Shown in pieces: positions 44,864-55,936 of a stretch of 64,000 nucleotides of DNA. Source of the stretch: Dactylis glomerata. Taxonomy: Eukaryota; Streptophyta; Magnoliopsida; Poales; Poaceae. The position numbers were made by a program, and so were the translations under genes. The notes under the pieces were generated by a model. The model had not been told where the DNA came from. It made no database searches and saw only the letters and a list, made by a program, of their open reading frames with translations. The stretch spans positions 6,443,386 to 6,507,385 of the forward strand of contig QXEO01000339.1 of NCBI GenBank assembly GCA_007115705.1, in the 5' to 3' direction. How positions within the stretch are numbered: position 1 is the stretch's first letter; each line of letters begins with the position of its first letter.

Positions 44864-46299
44864 GGTGGACCGGTTCAGGAAACCGTACCCGTTGCTCAAC
44901 CTAGCTAGCGCTAGCTCATGGAGTAGCCTCCTAGAATAAATGCGTATAATTTAGACGCTTATAGTTGGACTACTAGTACTACCACAGGATGGAAGTACTA
45001 GTACTACACAGGAGGAAAGGCAAATACAATTCCATAGGAGGGAAGCGTAGAGTTCTGTTAGTGGCTTCACATGGGAAAATGGAGAATCAATGTGGTCTCT
45101 AATTCTTTTAAATTATTAAAAGCAGTATTTCTGGTGGCGAATAAAAGGTTCTTCAATATTGTTTATAAAGTGCCCATACCAGATATGAAAAGAACTGGGT
45201 TATTGAAAAGTTCATCACAGTGCATCATAAAGTTCGGCCACTACATGCATAAAGTTTGGCCACTGTAAATTTAATTTCTTGGACGAGTCAACAGATTAAG
45301 AAATAACGATGTCTGAAATTAATCACTCATAGGGCTCGTCCTAGCACCACCATGGCAACAAGAACAACTAGAAATCATGTAGGATATTGGGGATTGCATT
45401 TGTGAGAACTCAGAAACACAACAAATCATTCAAAAAGGATGCCGAAAAATCGTGAACAAATAATCTTGGTGATGCCCTGAACTAGCACACCGGCAAGGAG
45501 CTTCATCGGCATAGGCGATCTCATAGTCGAACTGCTTGCAAGTGTCGCAGTAATTTTGGTTGCCTGGTAGTTCCTAGCAAAGTGAGTCCCTGAGTGAACC
45601 ATGTTCCCTTTGCAGGTTTATATAAAGGATTCTTGTAACAAGATAAGATACTAATTACAAAATCAACTATCAAGTATAAAGGGCTTGCACCTCCTGAAAT
45701 TTGGAATACAAAATTTACTTACAAATTCTGAATGAAACTTGTTTAAACTTAAATCTATGGTATCAAGCGCATAACCATAGTGTTGGGCAATTAAAACAGA
45801 GAAAAGGATAGCATTTTATAAATGCATTAAGCTCTAACATTATAAAGTATCATTTACAATTCTGGAATTTCTTTTCCTTGATATATACCATGTATTATGA
45901 AGTTTTTACATGCATTGCTTATTTTAGTCTCATGTGAAAGGAATAAAGAAATATTTAACTCATGTAAATTGAAACAAACTAACCACATTCAAAAACGTAT
46001 AACGTATTGCCGTAGATCAATAGGTGTAGCAAATTAAGTATTACCATAGATAATCTTACCCCTGTTGTTCATTCTTAGTACACCAAATTACAACTAATAG
46101 CATACTTTTCATATCACACAAAACAAAAGAGAGGTAGGAGAGAGAGCACCACACATCACCTTGTTTTTTTGTGCATGCTCCAGCAATTATACATGTGTTG
46201 GACATTTACTTCTGGGCATGTATCTATCTATGAGACTGTGACAAACTTCCTCATTTCCTCAATATAAATCTTAAGAATTTCATATGCAAGATCTTAAAC
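44864..46299. other. Intergenic, one gene relic only
   Basis: AT-rich. Short repeats of GTACTAGTACTAC near 44975-45010. Apart from the relic at 45456-45585, no coding sequence is supported. Confidence 0.4.
45456..45585 (-). pseudogene. Relic exon of a nucellin/Asp1-like aspartic protease
   Basis: A minus-strand frame reads NQNYCDTCKQFDYEIAYAD, the conserved Cys-containing segment that follows the first active site in nucellin/Asp1-type plant aspartic proteases (usually C-x2-C-x2-CDYEI-Y-D). After a likely one-base shift, GVLV follows, where the family has GVL. Both flanks are non-coding, and no active-site motif is nearby. It is a different subgroup from the 24972 gene, so it is not a local duplication of it. 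Possibly a transposon-captured exon. Confidence 0.5.
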
Positions 46300-46308
46300 T
46301 GTCTGTCT
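46300..46308 (+). repeat. Target duplication of MULE-like element, left (TGTCTGTCT)
   Basis: 8 of 9 bases match TGTCTGTGT at 55937-55945. Confidence 0.55.
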
Positions 46309-46348
46309 GAGTAAATAGCGCCGGTGGTCACTGAACTTGTACCACTGG

Positions 46349-46892
46349 TGCACTTAAGTCACTGAACTTATAAAATAGACTAACCTGTTACTAAACTTAT
46401 ATTTTATGTACACACGAGGTCATAAACCAGATTTTTTTACCAAAACCAGTCAAACAGGGGCACACAAAGGTTCTGACTAATCAAATTCTGACACGTGGTA
46501 TTGCAATTTTATAAAAAAACGTGCATGTTTTTTTTGGCATGTGTGGCCTTGATGCTTCTTACATGTGGGTCCCACATGTCAATGATAGAAGAACATTTTA
46601 TAAAACTTCAAACGATGTAATGCACTTAAGTCACTGAACTTATAAAATAGACTAACCCATCACTAAACTTGTATTTTATGTACACACGAGGTCATAAACC
46701 GGATTTTTTACCAAAACCAGTCAAAGAGGGGCACACAAAGGTTCTGACTAATCAAATTCTGACACGTGGTATTGCAATTTTATAAAAAAACGTGCATGTT
46801 TTTTTGGCATGTGTGGCCTTGATGCTTCTTACATGTGGGTCCCACGTGTTAGTGATAGAAGAACATTTTATAAAACTTTTTTATAAAATTTC
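46349..46892 (+). repeat. 272-bp tandem duplication in left arm of element D
   Basis: 46349-46620 and 46621-46892 start TGCACTTAAGTCACTGAACT and match throughout with few differences. Each includes ACATGTGGGTCCCAC, also present in the right arm near 55634. Confidence 0.88.
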
Positions 46893-46904
46893 AAACGCTG
46901 CAAT

Positions 46905-46960
46905 GGGAATTCGAACTCAGGATCTAGATCTGCAGGACTAGCGCGCGTAGCCACCACACC
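46905..46960 (-). other. tRNA-like module in left arm of element D
   Basis: On the minus strand, GTGGTGGCTACGCGCG (A-box-like) is followed after ~25 nt by GAGTTCGAATTCCC (B-box-like). A matching module lies in the right arm. Confidence 0.4.
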
Positions 46961-48078
46961 TAACAGACCTATTACGCTTATGTCTGGGTTAACTACGTAA
47001 TATAGTCGCACGGGGAGTTAGTATTATTCCGTTTTAGTACAGGTAGTATACTTTCCTTAGCCAAGACTTCGACTTAACTTCTGACGAGGTAGTTACAGCT
47101 CGTTTTCATAACAGCAGTATCAAAATTGAAGTGATATACATACTCTATATTTATTCTTAGTTTAATTAAGACTATTAGTCGAAAAAAATCAAAGCGGTAG
47201 TACACGACTCTGCCTGTAAGCAAGTCTTAGTAGAGTAAATCAGATAATCTCCACTAATATAAAAAGAGAGAGACTGTCAGATCTGAACCACATACCCCAC
47301 ACTAGTAATAGAGCACGTGCACATGCACGTTACATATAATTGTGTTTAATTGAATCTATCATCATACAGAGATATACAGAAATAACCATTGTCTTCTTTA
47401 TTTAGAGATGGAATAGCTTTAATTCTTTATAAAAAAATAGACCTGTCCACCATATCATGAATCCCAGTAGCACTGAACAAAGCATACCTGTTCACCAACT
47501 ACATAGTCTATATTTAAAACTTAAACAAGCCTGACATGGACCAGGAAAAAAATCTGAACCTACAACTCGAAATGAAGAAAGGACGTAACACTTCAAAACA
47601 AATGGACTATGTAAACAAAGTCAAGGCCAAAAATAAAACAAATGGACTATGGAAACCGACCTCATGCTTCAATAAAATGCACTGATTAAATATCTCATGT
47701 GTGAATAATGCTATCCGGAGGCAAAAAGGTTATGTTCCTGCAGGCTGCACAACAAATAGCTTTGGGAATAATTGAGCAAACATTATGCTACTCTACATAA
47801 AGATCTTTTTAGCATAATTAAGGAGGAGCAGTTCATATTTGGTTCATACATGCCTTTATTAATATTTATCTTCCATATTAGTGATAGAAAATCATGCAAA
47901 ATTTCTCCATGAACCTACTGTGTAAGTATATCATATATGATCCAAGTAAATTTTGTTATCTTTATTAAAATCACCAAGAAAAGAGCTAGGTTCGTGAACA
48001 GAACCTGATCTTTTGGTAACATATATCACAACAATAGGTTAAGCGCCTGAAATTACATACGTTCACATAGTAAAAGCT

Positions 48079-48168
48079 TCAGGTATTGCTTGATCATAGA
48101 AAGGCCCCTGGATCATAGTAAAAAATTCAGGTATTGCTTGATCATAGAAAGGCCCCTGGATCATAGTC
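48079..48168. repeat. ~47-bp tandem duplication in Helitron A
   Basis: TTCAGGTATTGCTTGATCAT...CCCCTGGATCATAGT occurs twice in a row with short A-rich spacers. Confidence 0.85.
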
Positions 48169-48399
48169 AAAAAAAGGATTTCTGCTACACGATCAGTAAA
48201 CAGAAGGTTGGATTATAGAAAGTATTATAACTGTATAAGAACGAACATTCACTGCTTACTATGTAGCTGTAATGCAATTCACGTGAAAAGAGACTGCCTA
48301 CCACACGGTTTGATGCATGGACAGGCCACAGTTCAAAGACAGTTAATCTTGATGCTTACGCAGTGACAGATTCAGTGGCGCCGGACAGCTGCGTGGTCG

Positions 48400-48600
48400 T
48401 CAGGCCAGACAGCTTCGTGATCGTCGCCAACATGTCCTGATGTAATCTGTAGTCCTGCACGACCTCATCGAGGGGAAAGTGACGACCGCTGCGGCCAGTG
48501 GCACAACATGTCCTGATATACCTGTAGTCCTGCATGCCCTCATCGACGACGGTGAGCGCTTGACGGGAAGTCGACGACGGCCGCGCTTCTTAGAACACAC
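48400..48600 (-). other. Short gene-like segment in Helitron A with an internal repeat
   Basis: An open minus-strand frame of 66 codons in which SMRACRTTGISGHVV and SMRSCRTTDYIRTCW are two copies of a ~75-bp repeat. No known domain. Probably captured or low-complexity DNA. Confidence 0.35.
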
Positions 48601-49289
48601 TGCTCCTCTCGCTCGCGCTCGGATGTGATCTCAAGTTCTCAACAGCAGGAGCTCGCCAAAAAGGCCCAATCATAAGTAAGCTGTGTGAAGCTGGACATCT
48701 CAAGACTCCAGCCGTGGCAACCGTGTGTCTCTGGTCACCTTCAAAACTTCAGCACGGATAAGGAAGCCACCATGGAAAACAATCGGATCGGCTCCTCCGC
48801 GCTAGCTTGCCGCCGACAAGGAGATCGTCAGGTGCAACAGGAGAAGTTGGCACGGCGGCGTGGCCAATCAAGGACATTGACGCCGGCGGCGCCGCCAAAC
48901 TGGCCCAATCATGAGGAACCGACGGATAGCTGCACACACGGCGGCGCACGGATGGGCGTACGCGCGGGGCGCAGGGACGCACGGCGGGGATTACGATCGT
49001 GATCAGCGGCCGTTTTCTTTCCTGGTCGTGCAATTGGGGTGATTAGCGGCAGTTTTTTCAGGGGTGTTCTGTTTGAACGTGCAAATCGTACATCATTCAA
49101 GCCATCTGAGACGTTGGATTTTGCCTTGTGTACGGCCAAGATCTCTCGGATCTGACAGTCTCTGTCTTTTTATATCTCCACTAATATAAAAAGACACAGT
49201 CTGTCAGATCCAGAGGATCTAGACCGTAGATACATCAAAATTTAACGCCTCAGATTTGTTTAATGATGTAGGATTTGCTCAACACTAAT

Positions 49290-49680
49290 CCGCACCGAGC
49301 GAACGAAAACCAACCGTTCAACCCACGACCTCCGCACGCGGCACGCCGCCTGGGCCTGCTTCTTCCCCGTCCCATCAGGCCGCCGCACGCCGTGGTGTCT
49401 GCCCCTGTCGCCCGCAAGGTTGCTGCCCACCACGCATACCGCCGCCGCCCAGCACGCCGCTCCTAGCATGACCGCAAGGTAGCCGTCCAGCACGCCTGCG
49501 AGGTCACCGCCCTCGCCGCGATGTCTGCCCCTGTCGCCCGCGAGGTCGCCGCCCACCACGCAGACCGCCGCCGCCGCCCACCACGACCGCAAGGTCGCCT
49601 TCTAGCACGCCCGTGAGGTCGCCACCGTCGCCGCTCAGCACGCCCGCGAGGTCGCCGCCCAGCATGCGCAGCTCGTCTCT
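49290..49680 (+). repeat. Degenerate GC-rich minisatellite in Helitron B
   Basis: Variants of GAGGTCGCCGCCCACCACGC and GCAAGGTCGCC recur about eight times with irregular spacing. In frame they read REVAAHHA-like repeats. Probably a captured GC-rich first exon that expanded. Confidence 0.6.
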
Positions 49681-49749
49681 GGGATCCCTGATGCCTGCTC
49701 ACTTCACTGTCGCGCGCCTCCGCTCTCCATCGCTGCTGCCGCCACCACC

Positions 49750-49868
49750 ATGATCCTCGACGCATATGCGTTGAGGACCACGGGCGCGATGGCCGATAGG
49801 TGCGGACTGTCCTGTCCTGACACCGAAGCCCACTACAAGACCACCGGACATGGCCTCCATCTCGATGG
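49750..49868 (+). pseudogene. Captured exon candidate 1 in Helitron B
   Basis: An open frame (MILDAYALRTTGAMADRCG onwards) ends with a donor-like GTAAATTT at 49869, followed by T-rich intron-like DNA. Product not recognised. Confidence 0.35.
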
Positions 49869-50287
49869 TAAATTTCCTCTCCTATTCTATCTCATATACC
49901 TGATGTGCTCATGTGGTCGCCTGGATTTTTGCTTTCGAGATGGATGGAAACATACATTTCTGCTTAAAACGATTGAATGTCTAGCAACGTAGACATGGTC
50001 GGTAGACCAACCTTACACTGGGAAGCCACCCAGATTATATTGAGCGTAAGATAAATTTGGCCAATAAATGTATTGATGTGCATGAAGAAACTGAATGCTC
50101 AATTGAAGTTCACATTCCAGTCGCCGTCAACTGCAGTCTGCAGGTATATATGATACCAATTTGACTGTTTCCTAACTCCACATTCATATATACCTAATCA
50201 TTATTTTGTAACAGCATTTTTTCATGTTTATTAAATTCCAATACAATTCTTCTTAATCTAATTCTCCTTCGATATGCTGTCAAACAG

Positions 50288-50429
50288 GATGCCCAACAGC
50301 CATGGGCTTTGCATTTGTTGCTAGAGACTTGGATGACCCTCAAGCTTTTGAATTGAAACAAGGAATTGCAAAGTTCAATATGTCGAATAAATACACGCTT
50401 TGGAATTTTAGAAGACGTTCAAATAACTG
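50288..50429 (+). pseudogene. Captured exon candidate 2 in Helitron B
   Basis: An acceptor-like ACAG at 50287 precedes an open frame CPTAMGFAFVARDLDDPQAF and on to KFNMSNKYTLWNF. The composition is that of a real protein, unlike its flanks. Family not recognised. Confidence 0.4.
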
Positions 50430-50451
50430 ATTGCTAACCTTCTCTTATCAG

Positions 50452-50520
50452 GAAAGCCCTTCTGGAAGTTTGTGAGGAACTTACTAAAGATATCAGGGAC
50501 GATATTAAGCCAACAATGTA
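50452..50520 (+). pseudogene. Captured exon candidate 3 in Helitron B
   Basis: An acceptor-like TATCAG is followed by KALLEVCEELTKDIRDDIKP, then a stop or donor-like TAAG. It is amphipathic and exon-like. It may belong to the same source gene as candidates 2 and 4. Confidence 0.4.
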
Positions 50521-51620
50521 AGATATTACTTATGCATGAGTTACCGAGTACCATTCTACGGCATGAGCATGAATAAGGTACCAAGCTTCCTCAATCTTCC
50601 ATTGCTAGCTCTTTGTTTGCAGCACCAATTTGTATAGGGCTGGATGAAAGCAAACAGTTCATATTTCTTTCTATTTTCAGTGAGGCGCTTGCCAGATTTT
50701 TATTGTACATTATCTTTACTAGGTTAACTGACTGTATTTGATGGCCAATACAATGATACTCTAGCCTTAATTTATTTTAAAGGATCAACTGAAGTTTTCT
50801 AAATGCTGTCATAGCCTTCCCATGTATGTAACCTTCCGTCAGGGTTAGCATTCACTTCTAACATTTCTTGCCTCAGTTTCTTATTATCAAGACTTAGAGT
50901 AGTCGTTCCAGACTGTTTTATATTCCTCTATTTTGCCGTAAACTTGACTTTCTAGATTTAATAGGTAGCTACTTAAATATGTATAACTGATGTTGGATTC
51001 TCTTCTACCCTATGTTGTGTGAATTCTTCTACCTTTATCTCACATGTTCCTATTTCGATAATGCTTAGTGATGAATGAACTACTTCGATGGCTTGTTTCT
51101 TTTGATTTTATCAGATATATTTAAATGGCGACAAGGAGAGATTTTCTACATTGCTCTCCACGCCATTAGGCTTCATGACTCCTGATATTTGCAATAGAGG
51201 TGTAAAAGTTATTAGTGTTTTGTGGTACTTACAAGCTATCATGTTTTAGTATGTTTATATCATGTAAAAGGTCTATTTATTATGGTATCTCTATAAGGAT
51301 AATACTTTATAAGGTTATACAAGCTACTTGATTGTAGTAAATGTTGATTCACTTGAACAACAATGGAAGCTATGGTGGAAATTGCCATTCTTGTAAAATA
51401 AAACTCTGAAGGCCTCTATTCTTATTCTACAATTCCTTCTTTGTTTCTCACAATAGTTTTTCTTTTTGGTGCTTCTGTAAAAAAATAAAATAGGCAGTGT
51501 TCAGGAACATGTTTTGTAGATTCTAATTATCTGTAATACATTTAACTAAGATAAGTAAACATATGACTAGAAGTTTTCTTTTTGCTATTCTCTTTTACCA
51601 TTATTTTCTGAATGTGCAGG
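50521..51620. other. Intron-like or non-coding DNA in Helitron B
   Basis: AT- and T-rich. No frame supported. Confidence 0.4.
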
Positions 51621-51714
51621 TTTGTAGATCATCTTGATGTAATGGCTCAACGGGATACAATAGCTGACCCCATGGCTGACTACAGTAGTGGATATTTGCT
51701 CCATCTCCCCTGAG
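51621..51714 (+). pseudogene. Captured exon candidate 4 in Helitron B
   Basis: A TGCAG acceptor at 51620 precedes FVDHLDVMAQRDTIADPMAD and a stop at 51712-51714. Upstream sequence is T-rich like a plant intron. Not recognised. Confidence 0.38.
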
Positions 51715-52099
51715 ATTTCATTCCGATGTGCAAATCTTTTAACATTCTGTAATAAGACTTCCAGATTTCGTGTCAAATAATCTGTTGAAAAATACTGCAT
51801 ACGCTCATCACGAATTATTGAACTTTGTGCCAATAAGTCATGCTCTAATTTATCAGGGAACATAGGTTAGCAGTAAGAATGCCATTCTTTTATTAGCCAA
51901 GAGGAAGTAGACTATTTTTTCTTAGTGAAAGAGATAGAAAAGAAAAGTGAGACATTACATCTGTAAGCATGAGGCACAGAGCCCATTCTCCAATAGGGCA
52001 TATAATTGCTTTTCCAGAAGAAACTTGATGGAATTTGTAGTTATATATACAGCCTATTATGTCTAACAACTTTGTTGTTATTCTTAAAATTTATTATCA

Positions 52100-52220
52100 G
52101 AGGTCATTCAAAGGAGAGGAAACTGGCATTCAAATCGTGGATATTCCAGAATATTTTGGCACTTGCACCCTATTTGCTTTCAGACTTAGATTGTCGTTGG
52201 GTTTCAAGTGATGGCCCTTC
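52100..52220 (+). pseudogene. Captured exon candidate 5 in Helitron B
   Basis: A TTATCAG acceptor-like site precedes an open frame SFKGEETGIQIVDIPEYFGT that continues to about 52211. Not recognised. Confidence 0.33.
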
Positions 52221-52618
52221 AGAATTTTTTTAATGGTAGCGTTAGTCCCCTTGAGTGCTAGGTGTTGGTATTTTAGTTAGTTATAATCCATTTGTATCAT
52301 TTTATCTTTGCAGAAGACTACTAAGCTATCAGGTTGAAGTAAAAAGAAACGGTTGAGCTTTAAGGTGTGATAACACTGCCAACATACGTAGTTATTTTAT
52401 GATTCTTCACTCCTTTTTGTAATTATTTTGCATTTCACTCGAATCCTAAAATTTAGATATTGAAGTGATTTGGTTATAGATGTGATTAGTTGAGGTTGTA
52501 AGGTGATTGCTCACAGAAATAAATCTACAATTATTCTCATGCAAAGGTGTGCTAGAGATTGACTAACAAGGTGTGTTTCCTTTGAACATTTCTCCATGTA
52601 GTTTAGTCCAGTTGCTTT

Positions 52619-52819
52619 ATGTGCTCAGGATTTGTTGATTTGATCTTCAGAAACATTTCATGTTTAGGACGACTAAGGGTTTTAAATCCTGACGATTTGC
52701 CAAGTTATATCCATATATGCAAGGAGCTTGATGTAACTGTGTCTAGCCATTCACCTGCTGGCACTCCGAAGGAAGATATGTCTACACGATACGGCAGCAG
52801 TGTAAAGGGCGACCAATGA
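52619..52819 (+). pseudogene. Captured exon candidate 6 in Helitron B
   Basis: An open frame, GFVDLIFRNISCLGRLRVLN, then ELDVTVSSHSPAGTPKEDMS, ends at a natural-looking stop at 52817-52819. A CTCAG acceptor lies at about 52627. It may be a last coding exon. Not recognised. Confidence 0.38.
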
Positions 52820-53700
52820 AAGTGGATGGACCCTGTCAACAAGCAGCTAGGATGCCGCCGCCCTGCCCGACCAACGCGAGAGGAGAGACAAAAAGCAACG
52901 CAAGCGAGGAGGGACAGGAATGAGACATGATAGATATGGAGGTAAAAACGTAAACTTGGATATTTCGGTGAACTGCATTCAAGATGACGAAAGTTCGCTT
53001 AAAAGTCTTACAATGGTAAAATGGTGAATGTGCGGAGTAGTTAGCAAATTTAGGTTTTGCATGAAATCTCGTGCATGTGCACGTGCTTGATTACTAGTTA
53101 GTGGAGATAATCCAACGGTGAAAACATCTAAATTTTGTATGACGAACCATCAGGCAACCGGTTATCTAATGCCACGATCTAATCCCGCAAACTTCACCAC
53201 CACGGCCAACGCGCGCCCCCGCTGTCGCCGCTACGGCGCTACCGCCTCGCGCTCGACGACCTCCTGCTGGACGCCACCGCAACGCCACTACCGTCGCCGC
53301 AGGCACAGCTCCGTGCTCGACGATCCGCGCCAGTGCAATCGCTGCCCCGCACACCAACGACGACACCGCCGCCAGCTTGGTCACGCCGATGTCCTCGCCC
53401 CATCATTCACTGTGTCATCGCCTCAACGCCGGCAGCGCCGATGACGTCGGTGTCCATCCCAGCGCTCCCCGACGCCGGCATCGCACCACCCCGCCCACTT
53501 CAGGGACACGGCTGGGTCCGCGACCGCAAAGCCCTCGCTCCTCGGGTGAAACCGTCGTTCCCCTCGCGATCCCTCTAGCACTGGCGGTCCGGCGTCCATC
53601 CAATCCGGGGCTTCTTCCTCCCCCGACTCAGGGCCTGAAGGCGCTGACAGACCACGCCTCCGCTTCCCACCATATTCTGGGAGATAGTGAGACACCAATC

Positions 53701-54959
53701 TTCAGATTTTGCTAAATCTTTATCTTTAGGATCCAATCTGAGATTTGTTTGAGTTCATTTTGTTAGAGAAACCTCTCACACCCTCACTGGAGCAGGAAAT
53801 CCACCACAACCTCCGTTCGCAGCCAACGACGAAGCCTAAGCTGGAACCACGCCGAAGCTTTTAATACTCCTGTAGGAGTATTTAACGAGGTAAGACTAAA
53901 TATCTAATTAATCATTTTAATCCATTCTCCTTTTCTGAAGATTTAGTTTAGCCCGAGCGAGGTTGCATCTTCAGATATATGAATGATAATTCTATGTAGT
54001 AGAAGGGGCGGATTTGGATCTGAGTACATGAGGGAGGTGGACGGAATTGATAATCCTGATCCCGTGAATTCGTATTAGCTAACTGATGAAAAGTGAATGC
54101 CGTATGTGTGAGTACTGAGTAATGGAAGTGTTCTTCCGCCTGTAGAAGCAAAGAAGATTTTGTCCGGTCACGTAATTCACCAATGTTTCAGTTTGCATTT
54201 CATTCGCATCTGACTGGAAATTATCCAGAGTGTAGCACAAGATTATAGTGCTGATGTTATAAATTGGTTGTAAAGTTTCTTCATAGAAGTCTAGAATTAA
54301 TGAAATGTATGAGTAGGTTACAATTTGCGTGTGCACCAAGGAAAAATTATTCCGGCTATTTTGGATATATCTGTTCAATCCCCAAGGCGATGGTATATCA
54401 ATTTTGTTTTTCAGAGTGTTCATATGATTCTCACATAGAGCTATAAACATCTATAATGAAATGTATTTACTGTTCATTTGTATTTTCCATATAATAATTT
54501 AACAGCCTTCCGTTGAAATATTATTGTTTGATATCTACATTTTTGCGTGCTACTTTCTGCTCTCACTGTCCTGCAGCAAGAATATATTTAAACGTTCACC
54601 TCAACTGGAGTATGTCACGTTGACAATAGGTGTGCAGATACAAAATTTGAAGTTCTTGTAATATCCCGTGTCTTCATCTGGTAATTAAGCACCAATTTGT
54701 ACGGTTGTACCCAATCTCTGAATTTTTTAGACATACATGGTATACTTTGAAAAATTGATAGTAAGAGAGATAAATGAGATCAGAGGACCATGAATTGTTG
54801 GCTTACAAAGTAATTTTTAGTTGGTTGGTTATCATCTTTGACATAAGTATTATTAAAATTCACATGCTGTTAAACTTAATTTGAGGACAAAGTCCACACC
54901 ATCATGTGAATTGTCATTCAAGGACCACACCCAACATCATGGGTTAGCTTACAAAGTCT
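53701..54959. other. Non-coding part of Helitron C
   Basis: AT-rich. Short frames on both strands carry no recognisable domain. Confidence 0.4.
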
Positions 54960-55527
54960 TATAGCGAAGGAATGTCGTTGCTCCTGGTCTGTGGCTCCAC
55001 CTTGGGTATTTCCCGATTGCTCCCTGGCGGTGCAGCAGATCGGGCGCCAAGGTTCATGCCGGCTGGTTGTTCTCCCATAGCAAGTTTAGTGTAGGGGACA
55101 CTGATATGCTGCTATCACCTGCTTTGCTTCACGGGGAGGGGGTACGACAGGAGTTTTATGCCGGGTAGGTTATAAAACGCCTATGACTACATAATTACTA
55201 CTGTAATTGTATTGTTACATTTATCTCTCATTACTATTAATGCTCCTGGATTATACGAAGGGCGAGAACACCGCTCTATTGATCTAGAAAACAATCCTTC
55301 TGCAGTTTGGGACATAGGGCAACTAACAATATCCAATAATACATCTGTTATATAGAAACTTAATTTGGGCAAGCGTTGCATGAAACGTGCATGTGCACGT
55401 GCTTGATTACTAGTTAATAGAAAATAAACCAAAACGGGAGCTTTGGTGGCTGCGCACAAGCGAGATGTGCTGGCTGCACATATGTTTGGTATAATAAAAT
55501 TCGAGCCCTTACTTTTATCAATTCAGC

Positions 55528-55590
55528 ATGTGAGCGTTGTTGGCTACGTGCGGCACTGTTTATGCTTTGGATCTGCAGTTCGAATCCCAA
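55528..55590 (+). other. tRNA-like module in right arm of element D
   Basis: TTGGCTACGTGCGG (A-box-like) and GTTCGAATCCC (perfect B-box pattern) lie about 30 nt apart. The plus orientation mirrors the minus-strand module in the left arm. Confidence 0.4.
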
Positions 55591-55936
55591 ACCTGTCAAG
55601 TTTATATATTTTTAATTCTTTCGCCTCCCACTGACATGTGGGTCCCACATGTAAGAAAGTATCACATGTGTCTTAAAAAAATATGTGTAAGCAAATATCA
55701 AGACAACATGTGTTAGAAAAAATATATAGGCCTTTCAGCAAAAAATAAATGCCATGTGTCACCTCTTGATTGCCCAGGACATTTACGTACTTTGAGCCTG
55801 ACTGGTTTTTGGAAAAAAAAAACCAGTCGCATGCACACAAAATACAAGTTCAGTGATGGGTTAGTCTGTTTTGCAAGTTCAGTGACTTAAGTATACCAAC
55901 GTTACAAGTTCAGTGATCACCGGTGCTATTTACTCA

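Larger units (their letters stand above)
49175..53097 (+). mobile_element. Helitron B (plus), innermost, 3,923 bp, with captured exons
   Basis: The 5' end is A|TCTCCACTAATATAAAAAGA at 49175. The 3' end has CGTGCATGTGCACGTGC, then TTGATTA and CTAG at 53094-53097, then host T53098. It is complete and uninterrupted. It lies 10 nt inside the 5' terminus of Helitron A. It encodes no Rep/helicase, and its body is dominated by gene-like exons on the plus strand. Confidence 0.85.
47302..53107 (-). mobile_element. Helitron A (minus), interrupted by Helitron B
   Basis: The 3' end on the minus strand is a GTGCATGTGCACGTGC hairpin, then TCTATTA and CTAG at 47302-47305, with host T next (plus A47301). 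The 5' end is TCTCCACTAA at 53107-53098, which becomes TCTCCACTAATATAAAAAGA once Helitron B is removed, with A before it (plus T53108). Its own sequence is 47302-49174 plus 53098-53107 (1,883 bp). It inserted 54 bp from the 5' end of Helitron C. Confidence 0.82.
47248..55413 (+). mobile_element. Helitron C (plus), interrupted by Helitron A
   Basis: The 5' end is A|TCTCCACTAATATAAAAAG at 47248. The 3' end has the stem ACGTGCA-TG-TGCACGT, then CTTGATTA and CTAG at 55410-55413, then host T55414. Its own sequence is 47248-47301 plus 53108-55413, 2,360 bp. A GC-rich part (53160-53690) and 54960-55150 look gene-derived but are unrecognised. It sits in element D at an A|T site. Confidence 0.8.
46309..55935 (+). 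mobile_element. MULE-like element D, host of the Helitron nest
   Basis: GAGTAAATAGCGCCGGTGGT at 46309 pairs inverted with the end at 55935 (GAGTAAATAGCACCGGTGAT on the minus strand). The pairing continues through CACTGAACTTGTA and CTTAAGTCACTGAACTT blocks for several hundred bp. A 9-bp near-perfect duplication flanks it. Its own DNA is 46309-47247 plus 55414-55935 (1,461 bp). The rest is Helitrons. No transposase is present. Sequences of this type are common in grasses as small Mutator-like elements. Confidence 0.75.
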
